Assembly (NCBI GenBank): GCA_021521415.1
Contig: JAIQDT010014626.1
Coordinates: 124,001 to 188,000 of the forward strand
Source of the DNA: Bidens hawaiensis
Lineage: Eukaryota; Streptophyta; Magnoliopsida; Asterales; Asteraceae
Length of the DNA stretch: 64,000 nt
Direction: 5' to 3'
The position numbers were made by a program, and so were the translations under genes. The notes beneath the pieces are model-generated. The model made no database searches. It worked only from the letters and a program-made list of their open reading frames with translations, and was not told the DNA's origin. Positions 11,401 through 22,291 of this stretch are shown piece by piece. Numbering within the stretch: position 1 is the stretch's first letter; each line of letters opens with the position of its first letter.

Positions 11401-12908
11401 CGAATGTGGTAGCAGACGCGCTAAGTAGGAAGGAGCGAATAAAAACGCTACGAGTCAAGGCTCTAAGGTTGACCATTCGCGCAGATCTCTCTACCCGCAT
11501 CCGAGACGCTCAACAAGAAGCCTTGAAACCAGAGTTTGTTAAAAACGAATCCCTTGGGGGTATGATTAAGAGCTTGGAACTTAAAGAGAACGGCAATCTA
11601 TATTTCGCTAACCGCTTATGGGTCCCTCTCAAGGGAGGATTGCGTGAGCAAGTATTAAACGAATCTCACAAGATGTACCAAGATGTTAAAGCACTGTATT
11701 GGTGGCCCAATCTGAAGGGCGCCATCGCGATGTATGTCAGTAAGTGCCTGACGTGTTCAAAGGTAAAGGCTGAATACCAGAAACCGTCGGGGTTACTTCA
11801 GCAGCCAGAAATTCCCATGTGGAAGTGGGAACAAATCTCTATGGACTTCATCACCAAACTGCCAAGGACACCTGGGGGTTATGACACAATCTGGGTTATT
11901 GTAGATCGGCTAACTAAGTCAGCGCACTTCCTGCCGATCAAGGAAACCGATAAAATGGAAAAGTTAGCCCGATTGTATATTCGAGAAGTAGTTTCAAAAC
12001 ATGGAGTCCCAGTGTCCATCATTTCTGATAGAGATAGTCGGTTCACCTCAAGGTTTTGGAGATCGTTACAAGGGGCTTTAGGTACTCGTCTTGACATGAG
12101 TACAGCTTATCATCCCCAAACGGATGGACAAAGCGAGCGAACAATCCAGACATTGGAAGATATGCTGCGCGCGTGCGCAATCGATTTCGGAGGTAGCTGG
12201 GATACTCATCTCCCATTGGTTGAATTTTCTTACAACAACAGTTATCACACAAGCCTCAAGGCTGCGCCGTTTGAAGCTTTGTATGGGCGCAAGTGTAGAT
12301 CCCCACTGTGCTGGGCTGAAGTGGGTGACAAGCAAATGACTGGTCCAGAATTGATCCAAGAAACAACAGACAAGATTTTTCAGATACGGGATCGCCTTAA
12401 GACAGCGCGCGACAGACAGAAGAGCTACGCAGATGTGCGAAGGAAACCGTTGGAGTTTCAAGTAGGGGATAGAGTACTTTTGAAAGTCTCTCCATGGAAA
12501 GGAGTCCCCCGTTTCGGCAAGCGAGGAAAGTTAAATCCGCGCTACATTGGACCATTTGAGATCCTTGAAAGGATCGGTCCGGTTGCTTATAAACTCCGTT
12601 TACCCGCCGAACTCAGCGGAGTTCATGATACGTTCCATGTGTCCAACCTCAAAAAGTGTTTATCTGACGAAACGTTGATTTTACCGTTGGAAGAGATTCA
12701 CATCGACAAACAACTGCACTTCGTAGAAGAACCTATAGCAGTGACCGATTGGAAAGAACAAAAGTTACGCAGAAGCAAAATCAAGTTAGTAAAGGTTCAA
12801 TGGAACTCAAGGCGTGGGCCTGAATTCACTTAAGAAAGAGAAGATCAAATGCGCCAGAAATACCCACACCTCTTTCAGAGCATGGCTTCTGCCAGCGACG
12901 TCTCCTAA
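8496..12908 (+). pseudogene. gag-pol polyprotein, Ty3/gypsy, five in-frame stops
   Basis: A single frame runs from MPPTKAKG to a TAA at 12906 with no frameshift. It is interrupted by stops at 8949, 9015, 9918, 11112 and 12831. Gag has two CCHC knuckles (9414-9460 and 9486-9527). Protease is LFDTGADLSF (Asp codon 9651). RT spans about 10150-10950 with FIDDIL near 10660. RNase H starts at CDASH (the 11112 stop sits where glycine-preceding Gln is usual) and ends near VADALSR. Integrase keeps its Asp-Asp-Glu codons at 11844, 12027 and 12135. The HHCC zinc finger looks shortened: His at 11667 is followed directly by [13 protein letters not shown], without the roughly twelve residues holding the second His in relatives. 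The tail ([14 protein letters not shown]) resembles the Tekay chromodomain end. Confidence 0.93.
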
Positions 12909-12929
12909 ATTTCGGGACGAAATTCTCTT

Positions 12930-12942
12930 AACAGGGAGAGAA
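12930..12942 (+). promoter_or_regulatory. Polypurine tract
   Basis: Purine-rich AACAGGGAGAGAA immediately before the 3' LTR, the usual plus-strand primer for reverse transcription. Confidence 0.9.
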
Positions 12943-15290
12943 TGTGACACCCGGTAATTTCCCAATCCTATAAACTAAGTAATCAACCTAATAATTAGGT
13001 GATTGTAAATATTAAGCGCGCTATGTTAGAATCAGCGCGGGCATTTGTTATATGCGCCGTGCGCGAGCGCGCCATGTTAGTCAGCGCGGGCATGTTATGT
13101 GCGCCCTGCGCGAGCGCACCATGTTAAGAACCTGCGTGGGCATATGTTATATGCGCCGTGCGCGAGTGTATTGGTTTTATGTATCCATAACTTAATGTTG
13201 TCTATTGGGTTGACCGTCTCGCATGATGCTAAGGCGGGTGCATCCCAAATCGTTTATGCGCGTGCGGAAGGGGAACTAACCTCCCCGCATGGCGGGAACA
13301 TTGAGAGCTAGTTTGTCTGAAGCTCCAAGATGGAATTGACTTCAACATGACTGATCACTATGTTGAAATACCAAGACCACCTGGAGAATCTACAAATGAA
13401 ACTCAATGTCCCTGACTGCGAGAAGGTTACGTACCTACCCGCAGCAAAGAAATGTCCTTCACGCAGAAAGCTATGCGCACAAAGTGATACGCGCAGAACA
13501 CTTAGTCTATTCTCCAGATGTAAGGAGATTACTCCCGCCCAAAAGGAAACAGTAGCGTGTTTCAGAGATTTTTCCACTTTTTACTGTACACTGACAAAAG
13601 TACCTGAAAAAGCACACTGTAACATGAAAAGTCAACTGTCAGCCACCCTACTCCCACCAACCACAGACCTGCATGTCCTGTCCAAATCAAATCAAAATCT
13701 TTTATCCACTACTCCACTTTTAAATAAATAATAATAATTTCCATACTTTATCATTATTACACCTAGATATGAAAAGATTACAATCCCCTAAAGCAAGGGA
13801 TTGTGTTCCCTTGAGTTTGCCTATAAATATGTAACCTAAATTATCACCCAAAACACACTTCAAACTTCTCTCTTAAGAACTGCAAACTTGCACTAATAAT
13901 CTCCCAAGCATCCGTTGTTTTCATTCCCGATCCTGTTACTAGGTAAGCTGAGAATATAACCTTGAGATCTACTTTCCAACCCTTATATTCTCCTATTTCT
14001 TGATCTTAATATATATACTTCTTGTTATTTAATCGTATTCTAGACCTTCAATTCCGAGGCCAACACCAAGAAAACCCGAATCTCGATTAATCCCTTAACA
14101 AGAACCACAGGTGAGTCTCACAGCCCCTATTTTCACTGTTTTCACTACTTTTAAACTGTTTTCGGGGCGAGGGACACGTACTTAAATAATGTTTTATCAT
14201 GGTATACTTACAAGCTATGCAAGCGATTATGTGTTTAAATTATGTTTCATGATGAGCAATGCGAACGGTTATCTATGGTTTTCGATGTATGTGCGCTAGA
14301 ATTCGAGTAAGTGATCACTTTACCATTGGAACTCGAAGGGTAGGGACTGCTGGTTTGATCCACCCACTCGTAGGGGTCGCACCTCTTTGCATGGACGAGT
14401 GCCTAGTATGGTCATGGGGCAGTACTATGAGTTTGAGCCCGCTCGTAGGGGTCGCGCCTCTTTGCATGGACGAGCGCCTTGTTTTCCGGCACAACGTCCG
14501 CGCGTAACCCGCGGGACGGAATTATTGTTTACCTCGTAGGGGCAGCGCCTCTTTGCATAGACGAGCACGGTTTTTCAGAAATGTCCACGCGTAACCCGCG
14601 GGACGGCATTACATTATTTAGCTCGTAGTGGCAGCGCCACTTTGCATGGACGAGCACGTTTTCCAGAAACGTTCGCGCGTAACCCGCGGGACGGTATTAC
14701 TTATTTCGCTCGTAGTGGCAGCGCCACTTACACAGACGAGCACGGTTCCCAGTAATGTTCGCGCGTAGCCCGCGGAACGATTTTTATCAGAAATATGTGT
14801 CAGATCTATGTTTTCATACGGATTATCAAGCATATGTTTAGACATGAAATCAGAAATGTGTTTCAATATGATTTTTATCAAGACTATGATGCAATGCGAT
14901 TTATCAAGTTACTAAAACTTGTGAACTCACTCAGTTTATACTGATTCAAATGTTTTACGTGTCTTTCAGGAGATAACTAGGTAGCGCATGGAGTCACACT
15001 TAGAGCACCTCACGTTGAACATCTAAAACTAGCTTTTTGGAAGATTTTAGTTCTATCCCTTCGATGCGCATGGTTGTTCCCGCCGCGCAAGGGGATATGG
15101 CGTGGAAATCTTCAACAGTTTTTATACTTGGATGTTTTTATGTAATTTTTAAACAATGTAATGTATTTGTATTAAACATTTCATGCGCAATGAAAATCTT
15201 ACTTTGAATGTTTGCAATGGCCCGTGCTTAATTATCAATCCCCACTCGAGCGCGCCCGGCTGTTTCCGCCGCTCAGGACCGGGTGTGACA
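12943..15290 (+). repeat. 3' LTR of the gypsy element
   Basis: 2348 bp, near-identical to 5920-8266. Differences seen include C for G at about 13040, one inserted G near 14110 and A for G at about 15278. It is followed directly by the TTAAA duplication. Confidence 0.97.
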
Positions 15291-15295
15291 TTAAA

Positions 15296-16109
15296 CCATC
15301 ATCAACTTTTTCAAATATTCTAATTAAAAAAACTCATTTTGTTTCACCACCTGAATATTTTAAAAAACAATATTATCCAAATTAAATATATCATTAAAAT
15401 AATAACATGTTTAATGATGAAAGCCCGCGTTACACACGGATGCAAGTTATAATAAAAGTAAAAAAAAATATATCATGTAATACGTAAATTGAGTTATATT
15501 ATATAATGATTTTTATTTATGGATTTTATAATAAGATTTTGATATATTTATACACTATTAATTATAAACTATAATTTGCAAACCAAACATTGGTGTTTGA
15601 TTTATTTTAAAACAAAACATTCATACCGATATCATTATACATTTTATGTTTATAAAAATAAATTTTAGAACAAAATGTTGTCATATATTAAAAAATGTAT
15701 TTTTATAACGTTGGAAGAATTGGAGAAGAAGACTCAAACAATGATGTAAAATTTCAATATCTTTCAATGGTTATTAACTTGTATCATACGCATGAAAATT
15801 GATTTAAACCTTCCATTTACAATGGTTCTTTCAATATATAGGATCTGTATTTCAAATAATTGAACATCAGTAGTCCTTGGTTGGTTGGCCATTGTTGCAT
15901 TTGTTAGGTTTCCATATCGGGATTGTGCCAGGGTTCGATTCATATCATTAACATCATTTTTGATTTAATAATATACAAGATAGGAAAGGAAATAGATGAC
16001 TTGGCAATGATGTGGCAATGATGTGAAGAGGCTAGTTGAATGACATGTGTACAATTGATGTGGAAAGGCTAGTTGAATGACATGTGAACAATATGTATTG
16101 CTTTAATAG
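15296..16109. other. Non-coding remainder of the split Helitron
   Basis: AT-rich, no ORF. It holds a second GC-rich hairpin remnant (AGCCCGCGTTACACACGG near 15424) resembling a decayed Helitron 3' terminus without CTAG. Two similar 30-bp phrases (CTAGTTGAATGACATGTG) repeat at about 16031 and 16068. Confidence 0.5.
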
Positions 16110-16534
16110 TATTTTTTTCTCTTTTGTCTTATTATATAGTAAATGGTGATTGGGAGATATGTGATATTATATGGTATGGATAAAAAATGAATCTCTATAT
16201 TTAAAATTTAGGGATTTACTTAGTTGCCATATAACTCATCCATATAATAGAGAATGAATTTGAGAGGTGATTTTGATGGTTTTCTTAAAATTTACTCTAA
16301 ATTATATGGGCTTGACAACTTTAGAGAATAGGTTGAGAATGCTCTTGTTTTCTAACATTATGCAAACATAAAGCTTCCTCTTAGGCAATGTGTAGTGGGG
16401 CGAGAAGGGGCGCAAACACCCCCCCCCCTCGGCGATATGTGGGCGAAAAGGGGCGGGGGCGGGGTTCTTTTGTCGCCGGAAAGGGTGAAGAATATTATTA
16501 TTTTATTAAATAATACCGTTTGGTAACGGTCAAA

Positions 16535-16540
<6 letters not shown>

Positions 16541-16573
<33 letters not shown>
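16541..16573. repeat. (AT)n microsatellite
   Basis: About sixteen AT units inside the Harbinger element. Confidence 0.9.
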
Positions 16574-16574
<1 letters not shown>

Positions 16575-16637
16575 CATACACCTTCTTCTCCATTTCATAC
16601 ATAATTCATACCCAAATTCTTCAAAAAATCTAGCAAA

Positions 16638-16947
16638 ATGAATCCTACAAACAACCCGAACCAACCGAATTCCGTGGAACTCACCGCTACCATGACAGAA
16701 ATCATCAAAAAACATGAAAAATTTGCCTAGGAACTCAAAGATACCATGAGAGAAACTAACAAACAACACGAAAAGATTGCCGCTATGATGGAATTGCGGG
16801 AAATGAGTAAAGAATACGAATCCCTCAAAGCGGTCGGGTCACACGAAGAGGCCGCATTGTTGCAACGACGACGAGTTGAAAAAATGCGCCTTATGGATAT
16901 TAGTATTTTTTTTAGTTATGTATCTTTTTTTAGTTATGCTTTTATTT
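16638..16947 (+). pseudogene. Remnant of Harbinger MYB-like/NAM-associated protein
   Basis: Starting MNPTNNPNQPNSVEL, the frame has one stop (about 16728) and then a Glu/Lys-rich helical tail with METRs such as MMELREMSKEYESLKAV and a terminal RRRVEKMRLMD. This resembles the C-terminal NAM-associated region of the MYB-like accessory protein encoded by plant PIF/Harbinger transposons. The MYB domain and the DDE transposase are absent, so the element was internally deleted. Assignment rests on the tail and on the element type. Confidence 0.5.
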
Positions 16948-17031
16948 AGTTATGTATTTTTTTTGTATTTATTTTTAATTTTAATACATTTTTATTTTAT
17001 TATTTAATTTTCTGTGTTTTTATTTGTTTAG

Positions 17032-17232
17032 TTTGCAGCGCAGTGGTGAAACCTATCTCGGTGAAGGCTTGGCCCGGGGTTTATCCCGGGTTCGAGTCCA
17101 AGGGGGGCGCGGTTTTACCCATTCCACGGGGTTTCCGCGCATCTGGGGTGGACCGGCAGTGGCGTATCCCGATTACGGGAATTTGACCAGTACCGAGTTT
17201 GGAAGGTCTCTGTTGGTCGTTCAAAAAAAAAT
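17032..17232 (+). mobile_element. tRNA-derived SINE-like repeat
   Basis: An A-box-like GCAGCGCAGTGGTGAAACC is followed about 45 bp later by a canonical B box GGGTTCGAGTCC, then a unique body and an A-rich end (TTCAAAAAAAAATT). It lies within the Harbinger element. Target duplications could not be fixed, so the ends are approximate. Confidence 0.6.
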
Positions 17233-17386
17233 TATAAAAAGAAAATAATAAAAAAAGATACTGTGGACCCAGTTTGAAGCCCCTACACCATTACACCCCA
17301 AAAAGCAAATTCTCACCCCTTGCTGACTGGGCGCCACGTGTCGCAATTCGCCCCCATTTTTAGCCCCTCCACTACACATAGCCTTA

Positions 17387-17591
17387 TTATCAAGGCCCCT
17401 ATTTACAATTTGAAAATTCAAATTTTGAAACCCTCCACGGAAAATGGCATAAATCTCTAGTACCTCGCTAATCGGTAGGTGTTAGTTGTGAATAACCCAC
17501 ATTTCCAAGGTTGGATCTAATGATTGACTCTTTAATTCATGCCATCTGGTTGATACATTTAAAATTAGGTGTTTCTATGTATTTGTTGTTA
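17387..17591. other. Spacer between Harbinger and hAT elements
   Basis: No ORF, RNA gene or repeat structure recognised. Confidence 0.4.
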
Positions 17592-18041
17592 ACGTGGAGT
17601 AGACGTACAAAAAAACGGTTCCAGACCCGAAACGGTGGACGCGACCCGGAACCGGTTCCAGGTCGTACCCGGTGGACCCAATACCCGGTTTGGGTATTTA
17701 TATACCCAAAAGTCCTACCCGGTTCCGGATATTATTTCTTAAAACGGGTCGTACCCGATTCCGGTTCCTACCCAGAATAACCGGTTCCACCAGGATTTGA
17801 CAATTAATGCAGCCTACAGCTCAAATAGAGCTGTTGGAACCAGTTCCAACGGTAATATAGCCGTTTTATCGCCGTTGGAACCAGTTTTTGATGTCCAAGA
17901 CCCATATAAATTGATTTGTTATCCATTCTTTTACCACCAAACTCAAAACCACTAAAAAACTTATTCGTTTACACTCGTTTTACAACCCCGACCAAGCTAC
18001 GTCTCCGTTTTTTTCACTTCCACCACTTCTTAGTTGTTACT

Positions 18042-20090
18042 ATGACAAGCACCAACAAGGCTACCAAGAAGGCTTCTACATCCATTTTTATGGACCCGGT
18101 TCGTGTTGAAGAAGACCCCGGAGATGTATGGAAGTATTGGGATTTGGTTAAGTTGATCAATGGTGACGTTAAGGCTCGTTGCAAATTTTGTGGCACTTTC
18201 TTAAAGCACGATTCTAACTAGACTTTAAAAAAGCACATCGACAATAAATTTTGCAAGGCCTTGAAAATAGTTCCCTCAACTGACAACCAAGTCGAATTGG
18301 GTCAAGATGGTACACTATTTCGTTACAACATGAGCCGGGTTCATGATAGAATGGCAAAGTTCGTTATTCAACAATGTTTGCCGTTTAACCACTTTGACAA
18401 CCTCGAGTTAACATCCATGATTCGAGAAACTCTACAACCGCGATATACACATGTAAGTCATACTACTATTAGACGTCATTGTATCAAATTGTGGGAGTGT
18501 GCAAAAAAAGATTTAATCGACTTTTTTCAAACTTTACAATTGATGGTGAGTTTAACTAGTGATGTTTGGTCGGCACCACACGGGTTACCGGAATCCTACA
18601 TTTGTGTCACCGCTCATTGGGTTGATCTGGTGTCTTGGCAATTGATGAAATGCACCGTCACTTTTGAAAACTTCCCGTACCCACATACCGTCGATAAATT
18701 GTTTAAAATTGTTGATGAGGTAATAACGACTTATAACTTGAAAAAAAATTATTTTCGATGTCGTTTGATAACGCCTCAAATAATTCAAAGACGGTAGAAA
18801 AATTTATCATAAAATATTCACCACCTTGTTACGGGAATTTTTATCATGTTCAATGTGTTGCACATATTATCAATTTGGTTGTTCAACAAGGTCTCGGCAA
18901 TGAAAACATGGTGCTCGGGTTGACCTGCTTTAGATATATGTTACAAGATGTTTTCAAACGTGGTAAAAGAAGGCATTTTAAATATAAAAACTATTACAAA
19001 TCGGTTGAAAGAAAATATTTGGGGGCAGAATTGGGACGTTCCAACCCGTTGGAACTCAACTTGTCATATGCTCAAGTGTGCTTTAACCCAACGGGAAACA
19101 TTACAAAGTTTTCATAACACTCTTGTTGAGCGATGCGAAGCCAATTTGCTTCCCGACGGTGTATGGGTCAATGTCGGTTACTTCTTGGATTATCTTGATG
19201 TTTTCAAAACCGCAACAACTAAGTTATTGGGGGTTTATTATCCTACTAGTTGTTGGGTGTTGCAAGAAATGTACAATATCTCCTTGGATTTTAGAGAGTT
19301 TGAGGAGAAAAACGAACTTTTCAATGATATTGTTAAGGTAATGAAGGAAAAGTTCATAAAATATTATGAAGACATACCGACGGTGTTTACTTGTGCCGCC
19401 GCTTTAAACCTCTATTGGAATGTTAATGGGGGTGAGACATTGATCGAGGAAATATTTGACAACATGGGTATGCACGAGATCGACCATAGGGCGTCGACAG
19501 AAGCGAAGGATAATTTTAACAAATACCTTCAAGAACTTTATTATCATTATTTTCAACTTTATGGTCCAAGCTCAAGGTCGTCTTTTGGGAAGCAAACAAC
19601 AAAAAGTAAGTCGTGCAAGGACAAGCTTATAAATTTGATGAATGTTGTTCATGAGTCGGCGGCTAAGCGGCAAAGGGGAAACACACCAACAAGTGAAATT
19701 GGTCGATATAGTGGGGCAAACTATGTTGAGGGTGCAACGATCGATGAAATTCGCAACATTGATATTTTGGCTTGGTGGAAAGCAAAGCAAAACGAATGTC
19801 CTATTCTATCCGCCATGGCTCGTGACTTGCTTGCCGTCCAAGCTTCAATTGTAGCTTCAGAATCGGTTTTTTATCCCAGTGGGAGGGTATTATCGATGCG
19901 AAGAACAAAACTAACCCCCGAGTCTCTAGAGGTGTGCATTTGCCTAAAGGATCATTTGGATGTGATGGATCGTATACAACACAACACAAACTTTGAAGAC
20001 GAAATACCACTCGTGCGTCCAATTTATGATGAGGAGGTGGAAGAAGGGCTTTTTACCTGGATATCGGGTGGTGAAGAAGACGAAGACTAA
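18042..20090 (+). pseudogene. hAT transposase, decayed
   Basis: Starts MTSTNKATKKAS and carries an N-terminal BED zinc finger (ARCKFCGTFL ... LKKHIDNKFC) with a TAG at 18219 inside the finger. The frame then reads through the central domain (SLTSDVWSAP; SFDNASNN after a shift near 18750; HVQCVAHIINLVV) with a second frameshift near 18940-18960. It continues intact to the stop at 20090 through PTRWNSTCHML and the C-terminal hATC dimerisation region (DILAWWKAKQNECPILSAMA, SGRVLSMRRTKLTPESLE). In the usual ASESAFSTSGR block this copy has SVFYPSGR. One stop and two frameshifts make it non-functional. A TATA-like CATATAAATTG near 17903 may be its old promoter. Confidence 0.92.
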
Positions 20091-20339
20091 GAAGAAGAGT
20101 TTGAAGACTTGTAATTTTTATTTACTTTAGTAACTTAATTTGTAACACGAACCAATCAATCAAATTTTAAGTAATTTTTAGTTTTGCTTTGTTTATTAAC
20201 TACCTTAGCTTTGTCATGTTTTACTCATGATTTATTATTCTTTCACTTGATTACGACAACGACAAACATTTTATTATAAAACACAACATATTACAAACAT
20301 TATTAAACATAACAATATTAAGCATAACAACTCAAACAA

Positions 20340-21703
20340 GTTTCGTCGTTTTAATCCCATGCTCTACAACGATTAAGCGTTGTTATCGGCGGCGGTAGGT
20401 GCTTGAGTTGTAGAGCCGGACGACTCTCACGCTTCCACTTTCTTGGCATCCAAACTTTTTTTTTCTTACGGCAATACTTATTGGTATGCTTTCGTAGCGT
20501 GGAGTTCGACCCCGCTTTTAGAAACTCGGAACAATATTTGCACCGCGCATCTCTTTTGAGTCGGTCATGACAGACAAATCATAATGAACCCAAACCTCGG
20601 GGCATCGTGGTGTGTCGATGACCATAACAACATCCTCGTTACTTGTCATTGATTGCCGGTTTAAGCTTAATTGTGATTTAAAATGTGTTTTAGAGTTTTA
20701 AAAGTGGTTTAACAAGTTCTACACACCGCCTAGCTTTTATAGTATGTGCGTAATTTCTTGGCATCCAAACTTTTTTTTTCTTACGGCAATACTTATTGGT
20801 ATGCTTTCGTAGCGTGGAGTTCGACCCCGCTTTTAGAAACTCGGAACAATATTTGCACCGCGCATCTCTTTTGAGTCGGTCATGACAGACAAATCATAAT
20901 GAACCCAAACCTCGGGGCATCGTGGTGTGTCGATGACCATAACAACATCCTCGTTACTTGTCATTGATTGCCGGTTTAAGCTTAATTGTGATTTAAAATG
21001 TGTTTTAGAGTTTTAAAAGTGGTTTAACAAGTTCTACACACCGCCTAGCTTTTATAGTATGTGCGTAATTTCTTGGCATCCAAACTTTTTTTTTCTTACG
21101 GCAATACTTATTGGTATGCTTTCGTAGCGTGGAGTTCGACCCCGCTTTTAGAAACTCGGAACAATATTTGCACCGCGCATCTCTTTTGAGTCGGTCATGA
21201 CAGACAAATCATAATGAACCCAAACCTCGGGGCATCGTGGTGTGTCGATGACCATAACAACATCCTCGTTACTTGTCATTGATTGCCGGTTTAAGCTTAA
21301 TTGTGATTTAAAATGTGTTTTAGAGTTTTAAAAGTGGTTTAACAAGTTCTACACACCGCCTAGCTTTTATAGTATGTGTGTAATTTCTTGGCATCCATAC
21401 TTTTTTTTTTCTTACGGCAATACTTATTGGTATGCTTTCGTAGCGTGGAGTTCGACCCCGCTTTTAGAAACTCGGAACAATATTTGCACCGCGCATCTCT
21501 TTTGAGTCGGTCATGACAGACAAATCATAATGAACCCAAACCTTGGGGCATCGTGGTGTGTCGATGACCATAACAACATCCTCGTTACTTGTCATTGATT
21601 GCCGGTTTAAGCTTAATTGTGATTTAAAATGTGTTTTAGAGTTTTAAAAGTGGTTTAACCAAGTTCTACACACCACCTAGCTTTTATAGTATGTGTGTAA
21701 GGT
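20340..21703 (-). pseudogene. Antisense BED-finger gene with a fourfold repeated promoter-exon unit
   Basis: On the minus strand each 315-bp unit contains TATAAAAG, about 85 bp of leader, an ATG (starts at 20649, 20964, 21279 and 21595) and MTSNEDVVMVIDTPRCPEVW. After a shared one-base frameshift it reads a BED-type finger (ARCKYCSEFLK ... STLRKHTNKYC) and a lysine run. Only the lowest-coordinate unit continues into unique 3' sequence (about 20360-20442). The finger resembles that of the sense transposase but is clearly a different sequence. Without the frameshift it would be a DNA-binding domain with no catalytic part; a regulatory role is inference. Confidence 0.72.
20443..21703. repeat. 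Four tandem copies of a 315-bp unit
   Basis: TTGGCATCC starts at 20443, 20758, 21073 and 21388, an exact 315-bp period. The first three copies look identical by eye. The fourth has a few substitutions and one extra T in the T-run. The array lies wholly inside the hAT element. Confidence 0.95.
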
Positions 21704-21979
21704 ATATATGGTTAAAAATTGGTTCCAACGGTCCAAAACCGGCTATATAGCCGTTGAAACCGGTTCCTAATGGCTATAAATGTTTAAATTTCAAAAATTC
21801 CAGTGTACCCTGTTTTTGGGTATAAACCGGACCCGGTTCCACTGGGTGGGAATTATTCCACCCGGTCGGTCCGATTTCTACCCGATTCTTGACTTGAACC
21901 GGTCCCATTTTGTACCTGATCTGAAAATAACCGGTTCCGGTTATTAAAAATACCCGATTTGTGCACGTCTAACGTGGAG

Positions 21980-22291
21980 AACTGAATCACAAATTCTCAT
22001 TTTTCATCATCTATCGAATCACTGTGTTCTATTTTTACATCAACCTAATCCCCCATTCACGTTTTATTTTCTTTTTATTGCTATTTTCTGCTTAGTAAAG
22101 GTTTCGATTTTTAAAATGCAAGTAAATGGTTTCGATTTTTAAAACTAGTAAAATGACCAAAGTAACCCCCAACCAACATTGAATTCCACTTCAATCCTAA
22201 AATTGCCAAACAAACAAACCAACCAAACACCAAACTTATATGTATTTGTTTCATCAAACAAGCCAACTGTTTTATTTCCTCATCAAACAAG
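21980..22291. other. 3' flank of the kinesin gene
   Basis: AT-rich and non-coding, between the hAT target duplication and the kinesin stop codon. It probably includes the kinesin 3' UTR. No polyadenylation signal was assigned. Confidence 0.4.

Larger units (their letters stand above)
5920..15290 (+). mobile_element. Complete Ty3/gypsy element, chromovirus (Tekay/Del-like), 9.37 kb
   Basis: LTRs at 5920-8266 and 12943-15290, TG...CA ends, a 5-bp TTAAA duplication at 5915-5919 and 15291-15295, a primer binding site and a polypurine tract define a full-length insertion. Domain order is gag, protease, RT, RNase H, integrase, chromodomain-like tail, which is the Ty3/gypsy order. Reading the two LTRs against each other by eye I count eight substitutions and one 1-bp indel, so the insertion is young. 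The polyprotein frame is nonetheless broken by stops. Confidence 0.96.
5696..16143 (-). mobile_element. Probable non-autonomous Helitron, about 1.07 kb net, split by a gypsy element
   Basis: Read on the minus strand, the left end has a GC-rich hairpin (CTGCGTGTTACGCGG) followed about 10 bp later by CTAG and then T. This is the 3' terminus pattern of plant Helitrons. The other end (16143 inward) starts TTTACTATATAATAAG and continues A-rich, like Helitron 5' ends, although the usual initial TC is not evident. A near-identical 34-bp copy of this 5' end sits directly outside the CTAG at 5662-5695, as in head-to-tail Helitrons. No coding sequence survives outside the inserted gypsy element (5920-15290). 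Confidence 0.55.
16384..17383. mobile_element. PIF/Harbinger element, 1.0 kb, non-autonomous
   Basis: Imperfect terminal inverted repeats begin GGCAATGTGTAGTGG on the left; on the opposite strand the right end begins GGCTATGTGTAGTGG. The element is flanked by TTA on both sides (16381-16383 and 17384-17386), the standard PIF/Harbinger duplication. Inside are a run of eleven C, an AT microsatellite, the end of a MYB-like ORF and a SINE-like repeat. Confidence 0.88.
17600..21971 (+). mobile_element. hAT transposon, 4.37 kb
   Basis: Bounded by the 8-bp duplication ACGTGGAG (17592-17599 and 21972-21979). Short imperfect terminal inverted repeats start TAGACGTACA and TAGACGTGCA. Subterminal regions are packed with ACCGGTTCC/GGAACCGGT-type motifs (about 17625-17880 and 21720-21950), the usual transposase-binding pattern of hAT elements. 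It contains a decayed sense transposase gene and an antisense tandem array. Confidence 0.93.

Noticed and set aside
17032..17105. tRNA gene with A and B boxes
   Set aside because: No foldable cloverleaf or acceptor stem; a long body and A-rich tail follow, as in SINEs.
20443..21703. CRISPR-like array or centromeric satellite
   Set aside because: The 315-bp direct units have no spacers, encode a BED finger and are confined within one hAT element.
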